From: Hymenobacter sp. BT559
GTDB lineage: Bacteria > Bacteroidota > Bacteroidia > Cytophagales > Hymenobacteraceae
NCBI RefSeq assembly: GCF_017571525.1
Contig: NZ_JAGETY010000006.1
Coordinates: 1-64,000 of the forward strand
DNA length: 64,000 nt
Reading direction: 5' to 3'
Every line of letters begins with the position of its first letter. The stretch's first letter is position 1. Below, piece after piece: positions 1 through 9,077 of the stretch. The notes beneath the pieces are model-generated. The model saw only the letters and a program-made list of their open reading frames with translations. It made no database searches and was not told where the DNA came from. The translations under genes were made by a program, and so were the position numbers.

Positions 1-69
1 CATCTCTACCGAACGACCCTAGCGGCGTGATAGAGATGCTTCGACAAGCGGACGCCAGATGAGCATGAC
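1..69. repeat. Family A palindromic repeat, cut by the window edge
   Basis: Right part of a family A element (full copies at 2951, 12432, 14984, 21517, 33856 and 40699). It shows the inner pair CATCTCTAC / tAGAGATGCTTCGAC and the AGCATGAC end. The left GTCATGC end lies outside the window. It sits directly upstream of the first gene. Confidence 0.7.
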
Positions 70-87
70 GTTCACCGGATTCCTTTA

Positions 88-1059
88 ATGATTAAAAGTC
101 ACCTTCTGCGCTCCTTCACCCCACTGCTAGCCGTAGTGCTCCTGACGTCCTGCGCGAAAGACGCCTACCTGTTCACGTCGTTTCGCGAGCCGGCCACCGA
201 TGGGCTGCACCTGCTCTACAGCTACGATGGCTACAAGTGGCAGGACTTGGGCCGCTCGTTTCTGACGCCGCAGGTCGGCCCAGCCAAGCTGATGCGCGAC
301 CCCAGCATTACGCAAGGGCCGGATGGCACCTACCACCTCGTCTGGACCTGCGGCTGGAAGGGCGACAAGGGCTTTGGCTACGCCAGCTCCAAAGATTTGG
401 TGCACTGGTCGGAGCAGCGCTTCATCGACGTGATGAGCCAGGAGCCGACTACCGTGAACGTGTGGGCGCCCGAAATTTTCTACGATAAAGGCACCCAGCA
501 ATACCTCATTGTGTGGGCCAGCACCATCCCGTTTCGCTTCCCCAAAGGCCAGGAGGACGAGGATAATAACCACCGCCTCTACTACACCACGACTACCGAT
601 TTCCAGACCTTCACGCCCGCCAAGCTTTACCTCGACCCTGGCTTCAGCGCCATCGACTCGGAGGTGCTGCGGCGCGGGAAAGATGATTACGTGCTGGTAG
701 TGAAAGACAACACCCGGCCCGAGCGCGATATTAAAGTAGCTTTTGGGCCAACAGCGCTAGGGCCTTTTTTGAACGTGTCGAAGCCCTTCACCGCCAATTT
801 CACGGAAGGCCCTAGCGTAGCAAAATTGCCGCATAACCAATGGCTGATTTACTACGATGCCTACCGCGAGCACAAGTACGGCGCCGTGAAAACCAGCGAC
901 TTCAAAACCTTCACCGACGTGTCGGCCCAAACCAGCGTGCCGGTGGGGCACAAGCACGGCACCATCATCGCAGTGCCCCGCAAGGTGCTGAAGAAACTTC
1001 AAGCCGTGGCCGCTAATACGGCGGCCGTTACCACTTCAAGCCGCGCCACTCATGACTAA
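88..1059 (+). CDS. GH43-like five-bladed propeller lipoprotein
   Basis: A lipoprotein of 323 aa; the leader ends in the lipobox LTSC, so Cys22 should carry the lipid and the enzyme should sit on the outer membrane or cell surface. The pattern is that of glycosidases of the GH43/GH32/GH117 propeller fold: RDPSI with Asp71 near the first blade (candidate base), WAPEIFYD in the second, and DSEV with Glu192 (candidate acid). GH43 members mostly release arabinose, xylose or galactose from plant polysaccharides; the exact substrate cannot be read here. The stop overlaps the next start by 8 bases, so the two are probably translated together. A family A repeat lies just upstream. Confidence 0.75.
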   Translation: MIKSHLLRSFTPLLAVVLLTSCAKDAYLFTSFREPATDGLHLLYSYDGYKWQDLGRSFLTPQVGPAKLMRDPSITQGPDGTYHLVWTCGWKGDKGFGYASSKDLVHWSEQRFIDVMSQEPTTVNVWAPEIFYDKGTQQYLIVWASTIPFRFPKGQEDEDNNHRLYYTTTTDFQTFTPAKLYLDPGFSAIDSEVLRRGKDDYVLVVKDNTRPERDIKVAFGPTALGPFLNVSKPFTANFTEGPSVAKLPHNQWLIYYDAYREHKYGAVKTSDFKTFTDVSAQTSVPVGHKHGTIIAVPRKVLKKLQAVAANTAAVTTSSRATHD

Positions 1060-2935
1060 GCTCCGACATTTTCTTGCCGGCACCGCAGTGCTTGGGCTGC
1101 CAGGCCTAGCGCTGGCCCAATCGGCCGAAACAGTCCACTACACCGGCACCACGCTCAGCAACGTGGACTACCACCACGGCCAGCTGCGCCCGGCCATCGG
1201 CACGCACTGCCGGCAAGTGCTGCGCGCCAACCGCGAGCACCCCGACGCCGCCAACGGCGAGGGCTGGACCTACAACCACGCCCCCATGCTGGCCTACTGG
1301 CAAAACCAGTTTTACCTGCAATACCTCAGTAACCCAGTGGGCGAGCACGTGCCGCCCGGCCGCACCCTGCTGATGACCTCCAAGGATGGCAAGGCGTGGA
1401 CCAATCCTACGGTGATTTTCCCGCCCTACAAAATCCCCGACGGCACCACCAAGGAAGGCCACCCCGGCAAAGTCGCCAAGGACCTCTATGCCGTGATGCA
1501 CCAGCGCATCGGCTTCTATACCTCGAAGAAGGGCCGCCTGCTCACGCTCGGCTATTACGGCATCGTCATCGAGCCGCACGACGACCCCAACGATGGCCAC
1601 GGCATCGGCCGGGTGGTGCGCGAGGTGCTGCCCAATGGCAAGTTTGGGCCGATTTACTTTCTACGGAATAACACGTCGTGGGATAAGTCGAAGTCGTCCT
1701 ACCCCTTCTATACTAGCAGTAAGGACAAAGGCTTCGTAGCCGCCTGCGAGGAAATCCTGGCCAACCCGCTCATGATGCAGCAGATGGTGGAAGAGCAGGA
1801 CCGCAAAGACCCCTTGATTCCGATTCAGAAGGATTACAAAGCCTTCAGCTACTACCATTTGCCCGATGGTAAGCGAGTGGTAGGCCTCTGGAAGCACGCC
1901 CTCACCACCATCAGCCCCGACGGCGGCAAAACCTGGCCCAACCCAGTCATTCGCGCGCCGCACTTCGTAAACAGCAACGCCAAAATCTGGGGTCAGCGCA
2001 CCTCTGATGGTCACTACGCCACGGTATATAACCCCTCGGAATTTCGCTGGCCGCTGGGCATTTCGACCAGCGCCGACGGCCTCAACTACACCGATTTGTG
2101 GCTGGTGCACGGCGAAATCACGCCCATGCGCTACGGCGGTGCCTACAAGAGCTACGGCCCGCAGTACGTGCGCGGCATCCAGGAAGGCGACGGCATTCCG
2201 CCCGATAAAAACCTCTGGGTAACCTACAGCGTGAACAAGGAGGACCTCTGGATTGCCTCAGTGCCCGTGCCCGTGCGTGCCACCGCCACCGAGCCAGCCA
2301 ACGACGTGTTTGCCCAGCTGCCCGCCGGCCAGGAGCTAGCCAATTGGAACACCTATAGCCTGGTACAGGCGCCCGTCGAAATCGGTAAGCTACCCGATGG
2401 TACCAAAGGCCTAGTTTTCCAAGACGCCGACAAGTTTGACTACGCCAAAGCCGAGCGCATCATTCCCGAAGCCAAGAAAGTAGTAGCCGAGTTCTCAGTA
2501 ATTCCTGCCCAAAACGACAAGGGCGAGCTGCAAATCGAGTTTCAGGACACCAAAGGCTCCCCAGCCGTGCAGCTCACCTTCGACGCCGAGGGCAACTTCC
2601 GCAACAAAGCTGGCGCCCGGTTCAAGAACATGACCAAGTACGTGGCCGGCCAGCAGTACGACGTGCGCGTGGCGCTCGACGCTGATACCCGCTCCTATAC
2701 CGTGGCTATCAATGGCAAGCAAGCCGGCACTTACATCTTCTACGCGCCGGTTGCCTCGTTCGAGCGCATCATGTTCCGCACCGGCGAAGCCCGCCATTTC
2801 CCTACCCCCGACACCCCCGCCGACCAAGACTATGACTTGCCGAAAGCGGGGGATTCCGAGCCGCTGGCGGTGTTCTACCTAAAGTCGCTGAAGACTTCCG
2901 CGCCTGAAGCTGCAAAAGGGCTAGGCCTTAATTAA
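1052..2935 (+). CDS. Secreted Asp-box propeller protein with C-terminal LamG-like domain
   Basis: 627 aa with a signal peptide ending around LALAQ. The first about 420 residues look like a sialidase-type propeller: there is an Asp-box, SPDGGKTW at residues 288-295, and other blade-like repeats with S-x-D-G motifs. Residues about 440-610 look like a concanavalin/LamG-type beta-sandwich. Proteins of this shape are frequent in pectin and arabinogalactan utilisation loci and are usually labelled exo-alpha-sialidase-like, but sialic acid is not the expected substrate. The start overlaps the end of the GH43-like gene by 8 bases. Function beyond glycan binding or cleavage is inference. Confidence 0.6.
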   Translation: MTKLRHFLAGTAVLGLPGLALAQSAETVHYTGTTLSNVDYHHGQLRPAIGTHCRQVLRANREHPDAANGEGWTYNHAPMLAYWQNQFYLQYLSNPVGEHVPPGRTLLMTSKDGKAWTNPTVIFPPYKIPDGTTKEGHPGKVAKDLYAVMHQRIGFYTSKKGRLLTLGYYGIVIEPHDDPNDGHGIGRVVREVLPNGKFGPIYFLRNNTSWDKSKSSYPFYTSSKDKGFVAACEEILANPLMMQQMVEEQDRKDPLIPIQKDYKAFSYYHLPDGKRVVGLWKHALTTISPDGGKTWPNPVIRAPHFVNSNAKIWGQRTSDGHYATVYNPSEFRWPLGISTSADGLNYTDLWLVHGEITPMRYGGAYKSYGPQYVRGIQEGDGIPPDKNLWVTYSVNKEDLWIASVPVPVRATATEPANDVFAQLPAGQELANWNTYSLVQAPVEIGKLPDGTKGLVFQDADKFDYAKAERIIPEAKKVVAEFSVIPAQNDKGELQIEFQDTKGSPAVQLTFDAEGNFRNKAGARFKNMTKYVAGQQYDVRVALDADTRSYTVAINGKQAGTYIFYAPVASFERIMFRTGEARHFPTPDTPADQDYDLPKAGDSEPLAVFYLKSLKTSAPEAAKGLGLN

Positions 2936-2950
2936 ACTACTACCCATGAG

Positions 2951-3041
2951 AACGTCATGCTAAGCTTGCCGAAGCATCTCTACTGCGCCGCTAGGGGTAC
3001 TAACCAGTAGAGATACTCCGGCAAGCTTAGCATGACGAACG
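2951..3041. repeat. Family A palindromic repeat
   Basis: A long inverted repeat between two genes of the same direction. The outer arms are perfect over 18 bases (2954-2971 with 3019-3036, GTCATGCTAAGCTTGCCG). A second pair, CTCTACTG / CAGTAGAG, encloses a loop of about 16 bases. It could fold into a stable hairpin in the transcript and may limit read-through into the GH2 gene. Confidence 0.85.
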
Positions 3042-3057
3042 TCTTTCTGACTCGTCT

Positions 3058-5904
3058 ATGCCTTCTCGATTACTCAAGAGCTCCAGCTTCTCCAACGTTG
3101 CCGCGCTGCTGCTTTTGCTGCTCGCCTTCACGCAAGCCCACGGCCAGCGCACCGAAACGCAGCTCCTCTCCGGCCCCGACAAAGACCACACCGTGAAGTG
3201 GCAGTTTTACTGCACCGCCGGTCGCAATTCGGGCAAGTGGACCACCATCCCGGTGCCCTCGAACTGGGAGCTGCAAGGCTTTGGCAAGTACAACTACGGG
3301 CACGATAAAGACACCGCCCGCGGCAAGGAAAAGGGTCTTTACAAGTACCAATTCAAGGTGCCGGCCAGCTGGCAGGGTAAGGTCGTGAACATCGTTTTCG
3401 ATGGCGCCATGACCGATACCGAAGTCAAAATCAACGGTCAGTCGGCTGGCCCCGTGCACCAGGGCTCGTACTACCGCTTCCGCTACGACATCTCGAAGCT
3501 GTTGAAATACGGCAAAACCAACCTGCTCGAAGCCACTGTGGCCAAGCACTCGGCCAACGAGTCGGTGAACGGTGCCGAGCGGCGCGGCGACTTCTGGATT
3601 TTCGGCGGCATCTTCCGGCCGGTGTTTTTGGAGACGCTGCCGGCAAGTCATATCAGCCGCGTGGCGCTGGATGCGCGGGCCGACGGCTCTCTAAAGGCTA
3701 GCGTCTACACGGGCGGCGCGGCCGATGAGGTGGTGGGTCAACTCTATACCCTAGCTGGGCAAAAAGTAGGTGGCGAGTTCCGAGTCGCCGTGGCGGCGGG
3801 CAGCCCCGCGCAGCTCCAAACAACCGTGCCCAACGCCCAGCTCTGGACGCCCGAAACCCCCAACCGCTACCGCCTAGCGCTCACGCTGCGGCAGGGTGGT
3901 AGGGACGTGCATACACTCAACCAGCGTTTTGGCTTCCGCACTGTGGAGCTGCGCGAGCGCGAGGGCTACTTCGTCAATGGCGTGAAGGTCAAATTCAAGG
4001 GCGTGTGCCGACACTCATTCTGGCCCAGCTCAGGACGCGCTACCAGCAAAGCGCTCAGCATCATGGACGTGAACCTGATGAAGGACATGAACATGAACGC
4101 CGTGCGCATGTCGCACTACCCCCCCGACGACCATTTCCTGGCCGCCTGCGACTCCCTAGGTCTGTTTGTGTTTGATGAGGTAGCCGGCTGGCACGCCGCC
4201 TACAACACGCCCACCGGCACCAAACTGGTAGAGGAAATGGTGTCCAAGGACGAAGCCCACCCCAGCATCATCGGCTGGATAAACGGTAATGAGGGCGGCC
4301 ACAACTTCGACCTCGACCCCGTGCTCGACCGCATGGACCTGCAAAAGCGACCCGTGGTGCACGCCTGGCAGGTATTCCGCGGCACCGATACCCAGCACTA
4401 CATCAACTACGACTACGGCAACGGCACCCATCTGCACGGCCACAACATCGTGTTTCCCACCGAGTTTCTGCACGGCCTCTACGACGGCGGCCACGGCGCG
4501 GGCCTCGAAGATTACTGGGAGCAAATGTGGCGCGAGCCGCTCTCGGCCGGCGGCTTCCTCTGGGACTTCTCCGACGCCGCCGTGGTGCGCACCGACAAAG
4601 GCGGTATCCTCGACACCGACGGCGACCACGGCCCCGATGGCATTGTGGGCCCGTACCGCGAAAAGGAGGGGAGCTACTTCACCATCAAGGAAGTGTGGAG
4701 CCCCGTATTCTTCGAGCGCCGCGAAATCACGCCCGCCTTCGACGGCGCCTTCCGCATCCAAAACCGCTTCATCTACACCAACCTAAGCGCCTGCAAATTC
4801 ACCTGGAAGCTGGCCCAACTGCCCATGCCCGGCAGCGCCGCCGCGCCCGCCCCGCGCACCGGCACCATCGACGCGCCCAGCATTGCGCCCACCGAGTACG
4901 GCCCGCTCAAGCTGGCGCTGCCCGCCGACTGGCAGCAGGCCGACGTGCTCTACGTGACTGCCACCGACCCTAGTGGCCGCGAAATCTACACCTGGAGCTG
5001 GCCTATTGCCCGCCCCGCGCAGGTGGCCCAGCGGCTGGTGCCTGCGACCGGCTCCGGCTCGGCCACCATCACCGAAACCGACTCGCTCTACACCGCCAGC
5101 GCCCACGGCGTCACGCTCACCTTCAGCCGCAAAACCGGCCTGCTGCGCCAGGTGCGCAACGCCAAGGGCCTCATTCCGCTCACCAACGGCCCCGTGCTGG
5201 CCGAAGGCGAAACCGCCTTCGAAGGCCTCAAGCAGCACCAGGACGGTGCCAACGTGGTCATCGACGCCACCTTCGGCAAGGCCAGCCGCTACCAGTCGCT
5301 GCAATGGACGGTGTACCCCTCCGGCTGGGTCCGCATGACGGCCAAGTACTTTCCCAAAGACTACGATTTTGCCCTGGCCGGCCTCAGCTTCAATTACCCC
5401 GAAAAGGAAGTGCGCGGCATCCAGTGGCGCGGCGATGGCCCCTACCGCGTCTGGAAAGACCGCCTGAAAGGCACCAACCTAGGCGTGTGGACCAAGGCCT
5501 ACAACAACACCAGCACTGGCGAGCCCGACGGCACCAAGAGCCCGCTCTACCCCGAGTTCAAGGGCTACTACTCCAACTTCTACTGGCTCACGCTCCAAAC
5601 CACCGGCCAGCCCCTCACCATCATCTGCGACCAGGAAGACGTGTACCTGCGCCTCTTCACGCCCCGCTTCGCCGCCAAGCCCTACAACACGGCCCCGGCC
5701 TTCCCCAGCGGCAACCTCTCGTTTATGCACGGCATCACGCCCATCGGCACCAAGTCGCAAAAAGCCGAAAACATGGGCCCCATGGGCAAAACCAACATGT
5801 ACTACGACTACAGCAAAGACCCGTCCTACGCCAAGGAAATCACGCTGTACTTCGATTTCTCGGGAGATGGGGCGCCTGCGCCAAAGACTGTGGGGAAGAA
5901 GTAG
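3058..5904 (+). CDS. GH2 glycoside hydrolase, beta-galactosidase-like
   Basis: 948 aa, signal peptide ending near HGQ. Residues about 60-200 are the GH2 jelly-roll sugar-binding domain (NWELQGFG, DGAMTDTEVKING), followed by an Ig-like domain and the TIM barrel starting near GVCRHSFWP. The acid/base candidate is Glu412 in INGNEGG and the nucleophile candidate is Glu469 in TEFLHG. The NGNEGG form differs from the usual LGNESG of LacZ. The C-terminal 300 residues resemble the beta-galactosidase small-chain sandwich. GH2 members include beta-galactosidases, beta-glucuronidases and beta-arabinopyranosidases; with GH78, GH105 and GH106 neighbours a role in trimming rhamnogalacturonan side chains is likely. 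Confidence 0.8.
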   Translation: MPSRLLKSSSFSNVAALLLLLLAFTQAHGQRTETQLLSGPDKDHTVKWQFYCTAGRNSGKWTTIPVPSNWELQGFGKYNYGHDKDTARGKEKGLYKYQFKVPASWQGKVVNIVFDGAMTDTEVKINGQSAGPVHQGSYYRFRYDISKLLKYGKTNLLEATVAKHSANESVNGAERRGDFWIFGGIFRPVFLETLPASHISRVALDARADGSLKASVYTGGAADEVVGQLYTLAGQKVGGEFRVAVAAGSPAQLQTTVPNAQLWTPETPNRYRLALTLRQGGRDVHTLNQRFGFRTVELREREGYFVNGVKVKFKGVCRHSFWPSSGRATSKALSIMDVNLMKDMNMNAVRMSHYPPDDHFLAACDSLGLFVFDEVAGWHAAYNTPTGTKLVEEMVSKDEAHPSIIGWINGNEGGHNFDLDPVLDRMDLQKRPVVHAWQVFRGTDTQHYINYDYGNGTHLHGHNIVFPTEFLHGLYDGGHGAGLEDYWEQMWREPLSAGGFLWDFSDAAVVRTDKGGILDTDGDHGPDGIVGPYREKEGSYFTIKEVWSPVFFERREITPAFDGAFRIQNRFIYTNLSACKFTWKLAQLPMPGSAAAPAPRTGTIDAPSIAPTEYGPLKLALPADWQQADVLYVTATDPSGREIYTWSWPIARPAQVAQRLVPATGSGSATITETDSLYTASAHGVTLTFSRKTGLLRQVRNAKGLIPLTNGPVLAEGETAFEGLKQHQDGANVVIDATFGKASRYQSLQWTVYPSGWVRMTAKYFPKDYDFALAGLSFNYPEKEVRGIQWRGDGPYRVWKDRLKGTNLGVWTKAYNNTSTGEPDGTKSPLYPEFKGYYSNFYWLTLQTTGQPLTIICDQEDVYLRLFTPRFAAKPYNTAPAFPSGNLSFMHGITPIGTKSQKAENMGPMGKTNMYYDYSKDPSYAKEITLYFDFSGDGAPAPKTVGKK

Positions 5905-5925
5905 GAAGGACCAGAAAACCTTTCT

Positions 5926-5967
5926 AGGCGGTCATGCTTCGGCTGCGCTCAGCATGACCGCCTTTTT
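5926..5967 (+). terminator. Hairpin terminator made from a mini family A repeat
   Basis: AGGCGGTCATGC (5926-5937) pairs with GCATGACCGCCT (5952-5963), followed by a run of T. The stem carries the GTCATGC end of the family A repeats, but the element is only about 40 bases long. Placed 21 bases after the GH2 stop codon it fits a factor-independent terminator. Confidence 0.7.
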
Positions 5968-6008
5968 CGTAGCTTCGTTAATCGGACACAAGGAAATTTC
6001 CCTCGCCC

Positions 6009-6016
6009 TAAGTTTG
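6009..6016 (+). promoter_or_regulatory. Candidate -7 promoter box for the toxin-antitoxin pair
   Basis: TAAGTTTG matches the Bacteroidota TAnnTTTG box exactly. It ends 6 bases before the antitoxin ATG, so transcription would start at or next to the start codon and the mRNA would be leaderless or nearly so. No clear -33 TTTG was found at the usual distance. Confidence 0.4.
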
Positions 6017-6022
6017 CCTGAT

Positions 6023-6268
6023 ATGCAACCTATAACCCCACATACCAGCGTTGCCGACTACTACTACGGGGTACTAAGCAACCTAAGCGCTGATAGCAAG
6101 CTAGACCTCATTTCGCGGCTTTCGCAATCGCTTAAGCAGCATCAGGAACCAGTATATCCAAGTTTGGAATCCCTTTTCGGAGCCTATAAAGGCGAGGAAA
6201 CAGCAGAGGAATTAATAGCCGCTATTCGGAATTCCAGAGTTTCCACCCGAGACATTGAGCCGCTTTGA
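6023..6268 (+). CDS. Probable antitoxin of a VapBC-like pair
   Basis: 81 aa starting at ATG 6023. The reading frame is open further upstream, but that part runs through the terminator hairpin and GH2 3' end and is unlikely to be translated. The small acidic protein (SADSKLDLISRLSQSL, then a GAYKGEETAEEL segment) resembles the short antitoxins that precede PIN-domain toxins: an N-terminal helical part and a flexible C-terminal toxin-binding part. Its TGA stop overlaps the toxin TTG start in TTGA, a coupling typical of toxin-antitoxin operons. The call rests largely on the neighbour; the family is not clearly recognised. Confidence 0.65.
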   Translation: MQPITPHTSVADYYYGVLSNLSADSKLDLISRLSQSLKQHQEPVYPSLESLFGAYKGEETAEELIAAIRNSRVSTRDIEPL

Positions 6269-6675
6269 AAACGTACTTGCTTGATACGAACATCTGCATC
6301 TACTTCATCAAGGGCTTGTATGAGCTCAACCGCAAGATTGAAGCAGTTGGGCCAACAAACTGCTTCATCTCTGAAATGACGGTGGCAGAACTCAAATACG
6401 GCGTTGAGAACAGCAAAACACCGGAATCAATGCGGCCAATTGTGGAGGCATTCATTCCCAAATTTGCCGTTATTCCCGTTTACGATGCGCTCGATGTGTA
6501 TGCGGCCGAAAAGGCTCGGTTACGCCGGCAAGGGCTGATGCTCGATGATTTTGATATCCTGATTGGCGCGACGGCCATTGTTAACAACATGACGTTGGTG
6601 TCCAATAATCAAAAGCATATGAGCCGGCTAGCCAGTATAAATCTGCAGGACTGGACGATGGCAGAGCCTGTATAA
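6265..6675 (+). CDS. vapC: PIN-domain toxin, VapC type RNase
   Basis: 136 aa, starting with TTG that overlaps the antitoxin stop by four bases. PIN-domain acidic residues are in place: Asp7 in LLDTN, Glu42 in AELKYG and Asp94/Asp97 in DDFDILIGATA, followed by LVSNN with the usual Asn. VapC toxins are Mg2+-dependent ribonucleases that cleave tRNA or rRNA when the antitoxin is lost. Length and motif order are normal, so the toxin looks intact. The acyltransferase start follows after one base. Confidence 0.88.
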   Translation: MKTYLLDTNICIYFIKGLYELNRKIEAVGPTNCFISEMTVAELKYGVENSKTPESMRPIVEAFIPKFAVIPVYDALDVYAAEKARLRRQGLMLDDFDILIGATAIVNNMTLVSNNQKHMSRLASINLQDWTMAEPV

Positions 6676-6676
6676 G

Positions 6677-7801
6677 ATGATGCAGCCCACCCCGCTACCC
6701 ACCAAACCCCATTACCCCATCCTCGACGGCCTGCGGGGCGTGGCGGCCCTTATAGTAGTGGCCTTTCACTTGTGCGAGGCCCACGCTACCAGCCACCTCG
6801 ACCAGGTGATAAACCACGGCTACCTGGCGGTGGATTTCTTCTTTTTGCTGTCGGGCTTCGTGATTGGCTACGCCTACGACGACCGGTGGGGGCGCCTCAC
6901 GGTGGGCGGTTTCTTCAAGCGGCGGCTGGTGCGGCTGCAACCCATGGTGGTGCTGGGCATGGTGATAGGGGCGGGAATGTACTACTTCCAGGCGTCGGCG
7001 CTGTTCCCCATCATCGGCCAGACGCCGGTGTGGAAGGTGCTGCTCGTGATGCTCATCGGCTGCTTTATGGTGCCGGTGCCGGTGTCGCTCGACGTGCGGG
7101 GCTGGCACGAAACCTTTCCGCTCAACGGGCCGGGCTGGTCGCTGTTTTTCGAGTACGTGGCCAACGTGCTGTACGCGACGATGGTGCGCCGCTTCTCCAA
7201 CCTGGCGCTGGGCATCTTGGTGGTGCTGGCGGCGGGGGCGCTGCTGCACCTGGGCCTCACCAGTCCCCAGGGCGATGTCATTGGGGGCTGGTCGCTGGAG
7301 CCCGAGCAGCTGCACATCGGCTTCGCCCGCATGACGTACCCGTTTTTTGCGGGGCTGCTGCTGTTTCGGCTGGCGCGGCTGCGGCCGGTGCAAAATGCCT
7401 TCTGGTGGTGCAGCCTGGCGGTGGTAGTGGTGCTGGCCATGCCCCGCATCGGCAGCCCCGCGCAGCTGTGGCAAAATGGGCTCTACGATGCGCTCTGCAT
7501 CATTTTCGTCTTCCCCGCTATCATCTTCTTCGGGGCCAGCGGAGCGGTGCGCTCGGGTGCGGCCCAGCGGCTGTGCCGCTTCCTAGGTGATATTTCGTAT
7601 CCGATTTACATCACGCACTACCCGCTCATTTACACCTACACGGCCTGGGTGGCGACCCATAAAGTGTCCTTGCGCGAGGGCTTGCCCGTGGCAGCGCTGG
7701 TCTATCTGGCGGCGGTGATTCTTGCTTATGTTTGCTTGAAGTTCTACGATGAGCCGGTGCGGGAGTGGTTGAGGAAGAAGGTGTTGATTAAAAATTGGTG
7801 A
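6677..7801 (+). CDS. Acyltransferase 3 family membrane protein
   Basis: 374 aa with about ten hydrophobic segments. The N-terminus has the acyltransferase 3 signature: ILDGLRGVAALIVVAFHL with the conserved His, then HGYLAVDFFFLLSGFVI and FFKRRLVRLQP. These integral inner-membrane enzymes move acetyl or other acyl groups onto sugars of exopolysaccharide, lipopolysaccharide or peptidoglycan. The gene follows vapC after one base, so it may be read from the same transcript, although base composition returns to that of the host. The target of acylation cannot be predicted. Confidence 0.88.
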   Translation: MMQPTPLPTKPHYPILDGLRGVAALIVVAFHLCEAHATSHLDQVINHGYLAVDFFFLLSGFVIGYAYDDRWGRLTVGGFFKRRLVRLQPMVVLGMVIGAGMYYFQASALFPIIGQTPVWKVLLVMLIGCFMVPVPVSLDVRGWHETFPLNGPGWSLFFEYVANVLYATMVRRFSNLALGILVVLAAGALLHLGLTSPQGDVIGGWSLEPEQLHIGFARMTYPFFAGLLLFRLARLRPVQNAFWWCSLAVVVVLAMPRIGSPAQLWQNGLYDALCIIFVFPAIIFFGASGAVRSGAAQRLCRFLGDISYPIYITHYPLIYTYTAWVATHKVSLREGLPVAALVYLAAVILAYVCLKFYDEPVREWLRKKVLIKNW

Positions 7802-7873
7802 TAATGATTCAATAGATTCATGAGTTTTCTAGTGTAAAACATGAATGCAGTAATTAGCAAGAATCACTAAGAT

Positions 7874-7881
7874 TATATTTG
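7874..7881 (+). promoter_or_regulatory. Candidate -7 promoter box of the AT-rich module
   Basis: TATATTTG matches TAnnTTTG exactly and lies 27 bases ahead of the first ATG of the module, giving a leader of about 20 bases. A weak -33 candidate (TTAG, 7854-7857) is upstream. Confidence 0.5.
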
Positions 7882-7907
7882 TCTCCCTAAATGTCTTAGT
7901 TCTAAAA

Positions 7908-9077
7908 ATGCGTCGAAGATACAGGTCTTATTCTTCTAAAATCTATTTCTACAAAAAAGAAATAGATTTTACTGATGGATACTTAGACTACAATCAGTTC
8001 TTACTGCAAGAGTTCTTTGTGGCTGATTGCGAGACAAAAGAAAATATATTGGATTCTTACAGAAGTATTTATGGAAACCGTTCACTGGGGTACCTGAAAA
8101 GCAAGTATTTGGAATGGGCAAACGGAAACTATCATTTAACTGATTTGATAAGAGGGAGAATTCTGGCAATGATGCCAAAGTTATTAAATGACCAAGCTAA
8201 GCATAAATTGGGTATTCATGATTTCGTGTATTCAATTAAGGAATCTATAAAGTCATTTCAAGTATCTCAAAAAACAATTTATAAAAACTATAATAGCTCA
8301 ACAAATTTGCAGGATATTTCTCGTGTTTTCCAACAGGAGTACGATAGAATACAAGAGTTAAAAATAAATAGATTTAGATTTAATGTGCTCACTGAAGAAG
8401 AGAAAATAGAGGTAATCGAGGTGTGTAAATACATTCTTGAGATAAAACTTGAAAAAGCGTTTGCTCAGATAAAAAGGGATATAGAAGTGTTCCTGCCATA
8501 TATGAGCAAATTTAAAATAGGGGTTTTTTCGGCTAAGTATTACATCGCTTTTTGTAATATAGTTATTGATTTTGCTAAAGTTGATTCTTATGAAATAGAT
8601 AATTTCAAATTAAATATACATGATATTGAAGTTGATGGTAGATTTAAAATGTATGCTGACAAATATTTGGCCTATGAGCTAGTAGGAATTCAGAAGGAAG
8701 TAAAGCAAGCTATAGGGGATTCCTTTCTAAATTCGAATGATGTACAGGTGCTTATTAAAAATTATGAAGAGCTCTTAGGCAGTGATTACGAGATAGAAAT
8801 GGCCTCTGTGTTTCAAGGCGAAGGCGGAAAGCTTCAAATTAAAGTGCAGTTGAAGCCCTTGGCAATGATAAAAACATCAATATTGTTTTTGTTTTTAAGG
8901 GTTTTTCTTTACATTGCTTGTGTGATAGGGGCTATTTTTTTTGTTATTAAATATAATTTATTGGCTCTGTTGTTCTATTTTGGAATTTTCTTAGGAGTGA
9001 TGATATATAATCTTATAAGGTCAGAGATTAAGCAATTTAAATCACTTAAAAAAGAGCTTAAAATACATGGAAGGTAG
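7908..9077 (+). CDS. Unknown membrane protein, first gene of AT-rich pair
   Basis: 389 aa, family not recognised. The first about 315 residues are soluble, rich in Lys, Ile, Tyr and Phe, and mainly helical in character. Two hydrophobic segments follow at about 324-348 and 350-370, ending in a short basic tail (FKSLKKELKIHGR). There is no signal peptide, so the large domain should be cytoplasmic and anchored by the C-terminal hairpin. No nuclease, ATPase or TIR motif was seen. The stop overlaps the next gene by 11 bases. Anchor topology, foreign composition and proximity to a toxin-antitoxin pair would fit an accessory or defence function, but that is inference only. Confidence 0.7.
   Translation: MRRRYRSYSSKIYFYKKEIDFTDGYLDYNQFLLQEFFVADCETKENILDSYRSIYGNRSLGYLKSKYLEWANGNYHLTDLIRGRILAMMPKLLNDQAKHKLGIHDFVYSIKESIKSFQVSQKTIYKNYNSSTNLQDISRVFQQEYDRIQELKINRFRFNVLTEEEKIEVIEVCKYILEIKLEKAFAQIKRDIEVFLPYMSKFKIGVFSAKYYIAFCNIVIDFAKVDSYEIDNFKLNIHDIEVDGRFKMYADKYLAYELVGIQKEVKQAIGDSFLNSNDVQVLIKNYEELLGSDYEIEMASVFQGEGGKLQIKVQLKPLAMIKTSILFLFLRVFLYIACVIGAIFFVIKYNLLALLFYFGIFLGVMIYNLIRSEIKQFKSLKKELKIHGR

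Noticed and set aside
5867..6022. Upstream extension of the antitoxin frame
   Set aside because: It overlaps the GH2 3' end and the terminator hairpin; the promoter box lies between it and the ATG at 6023.
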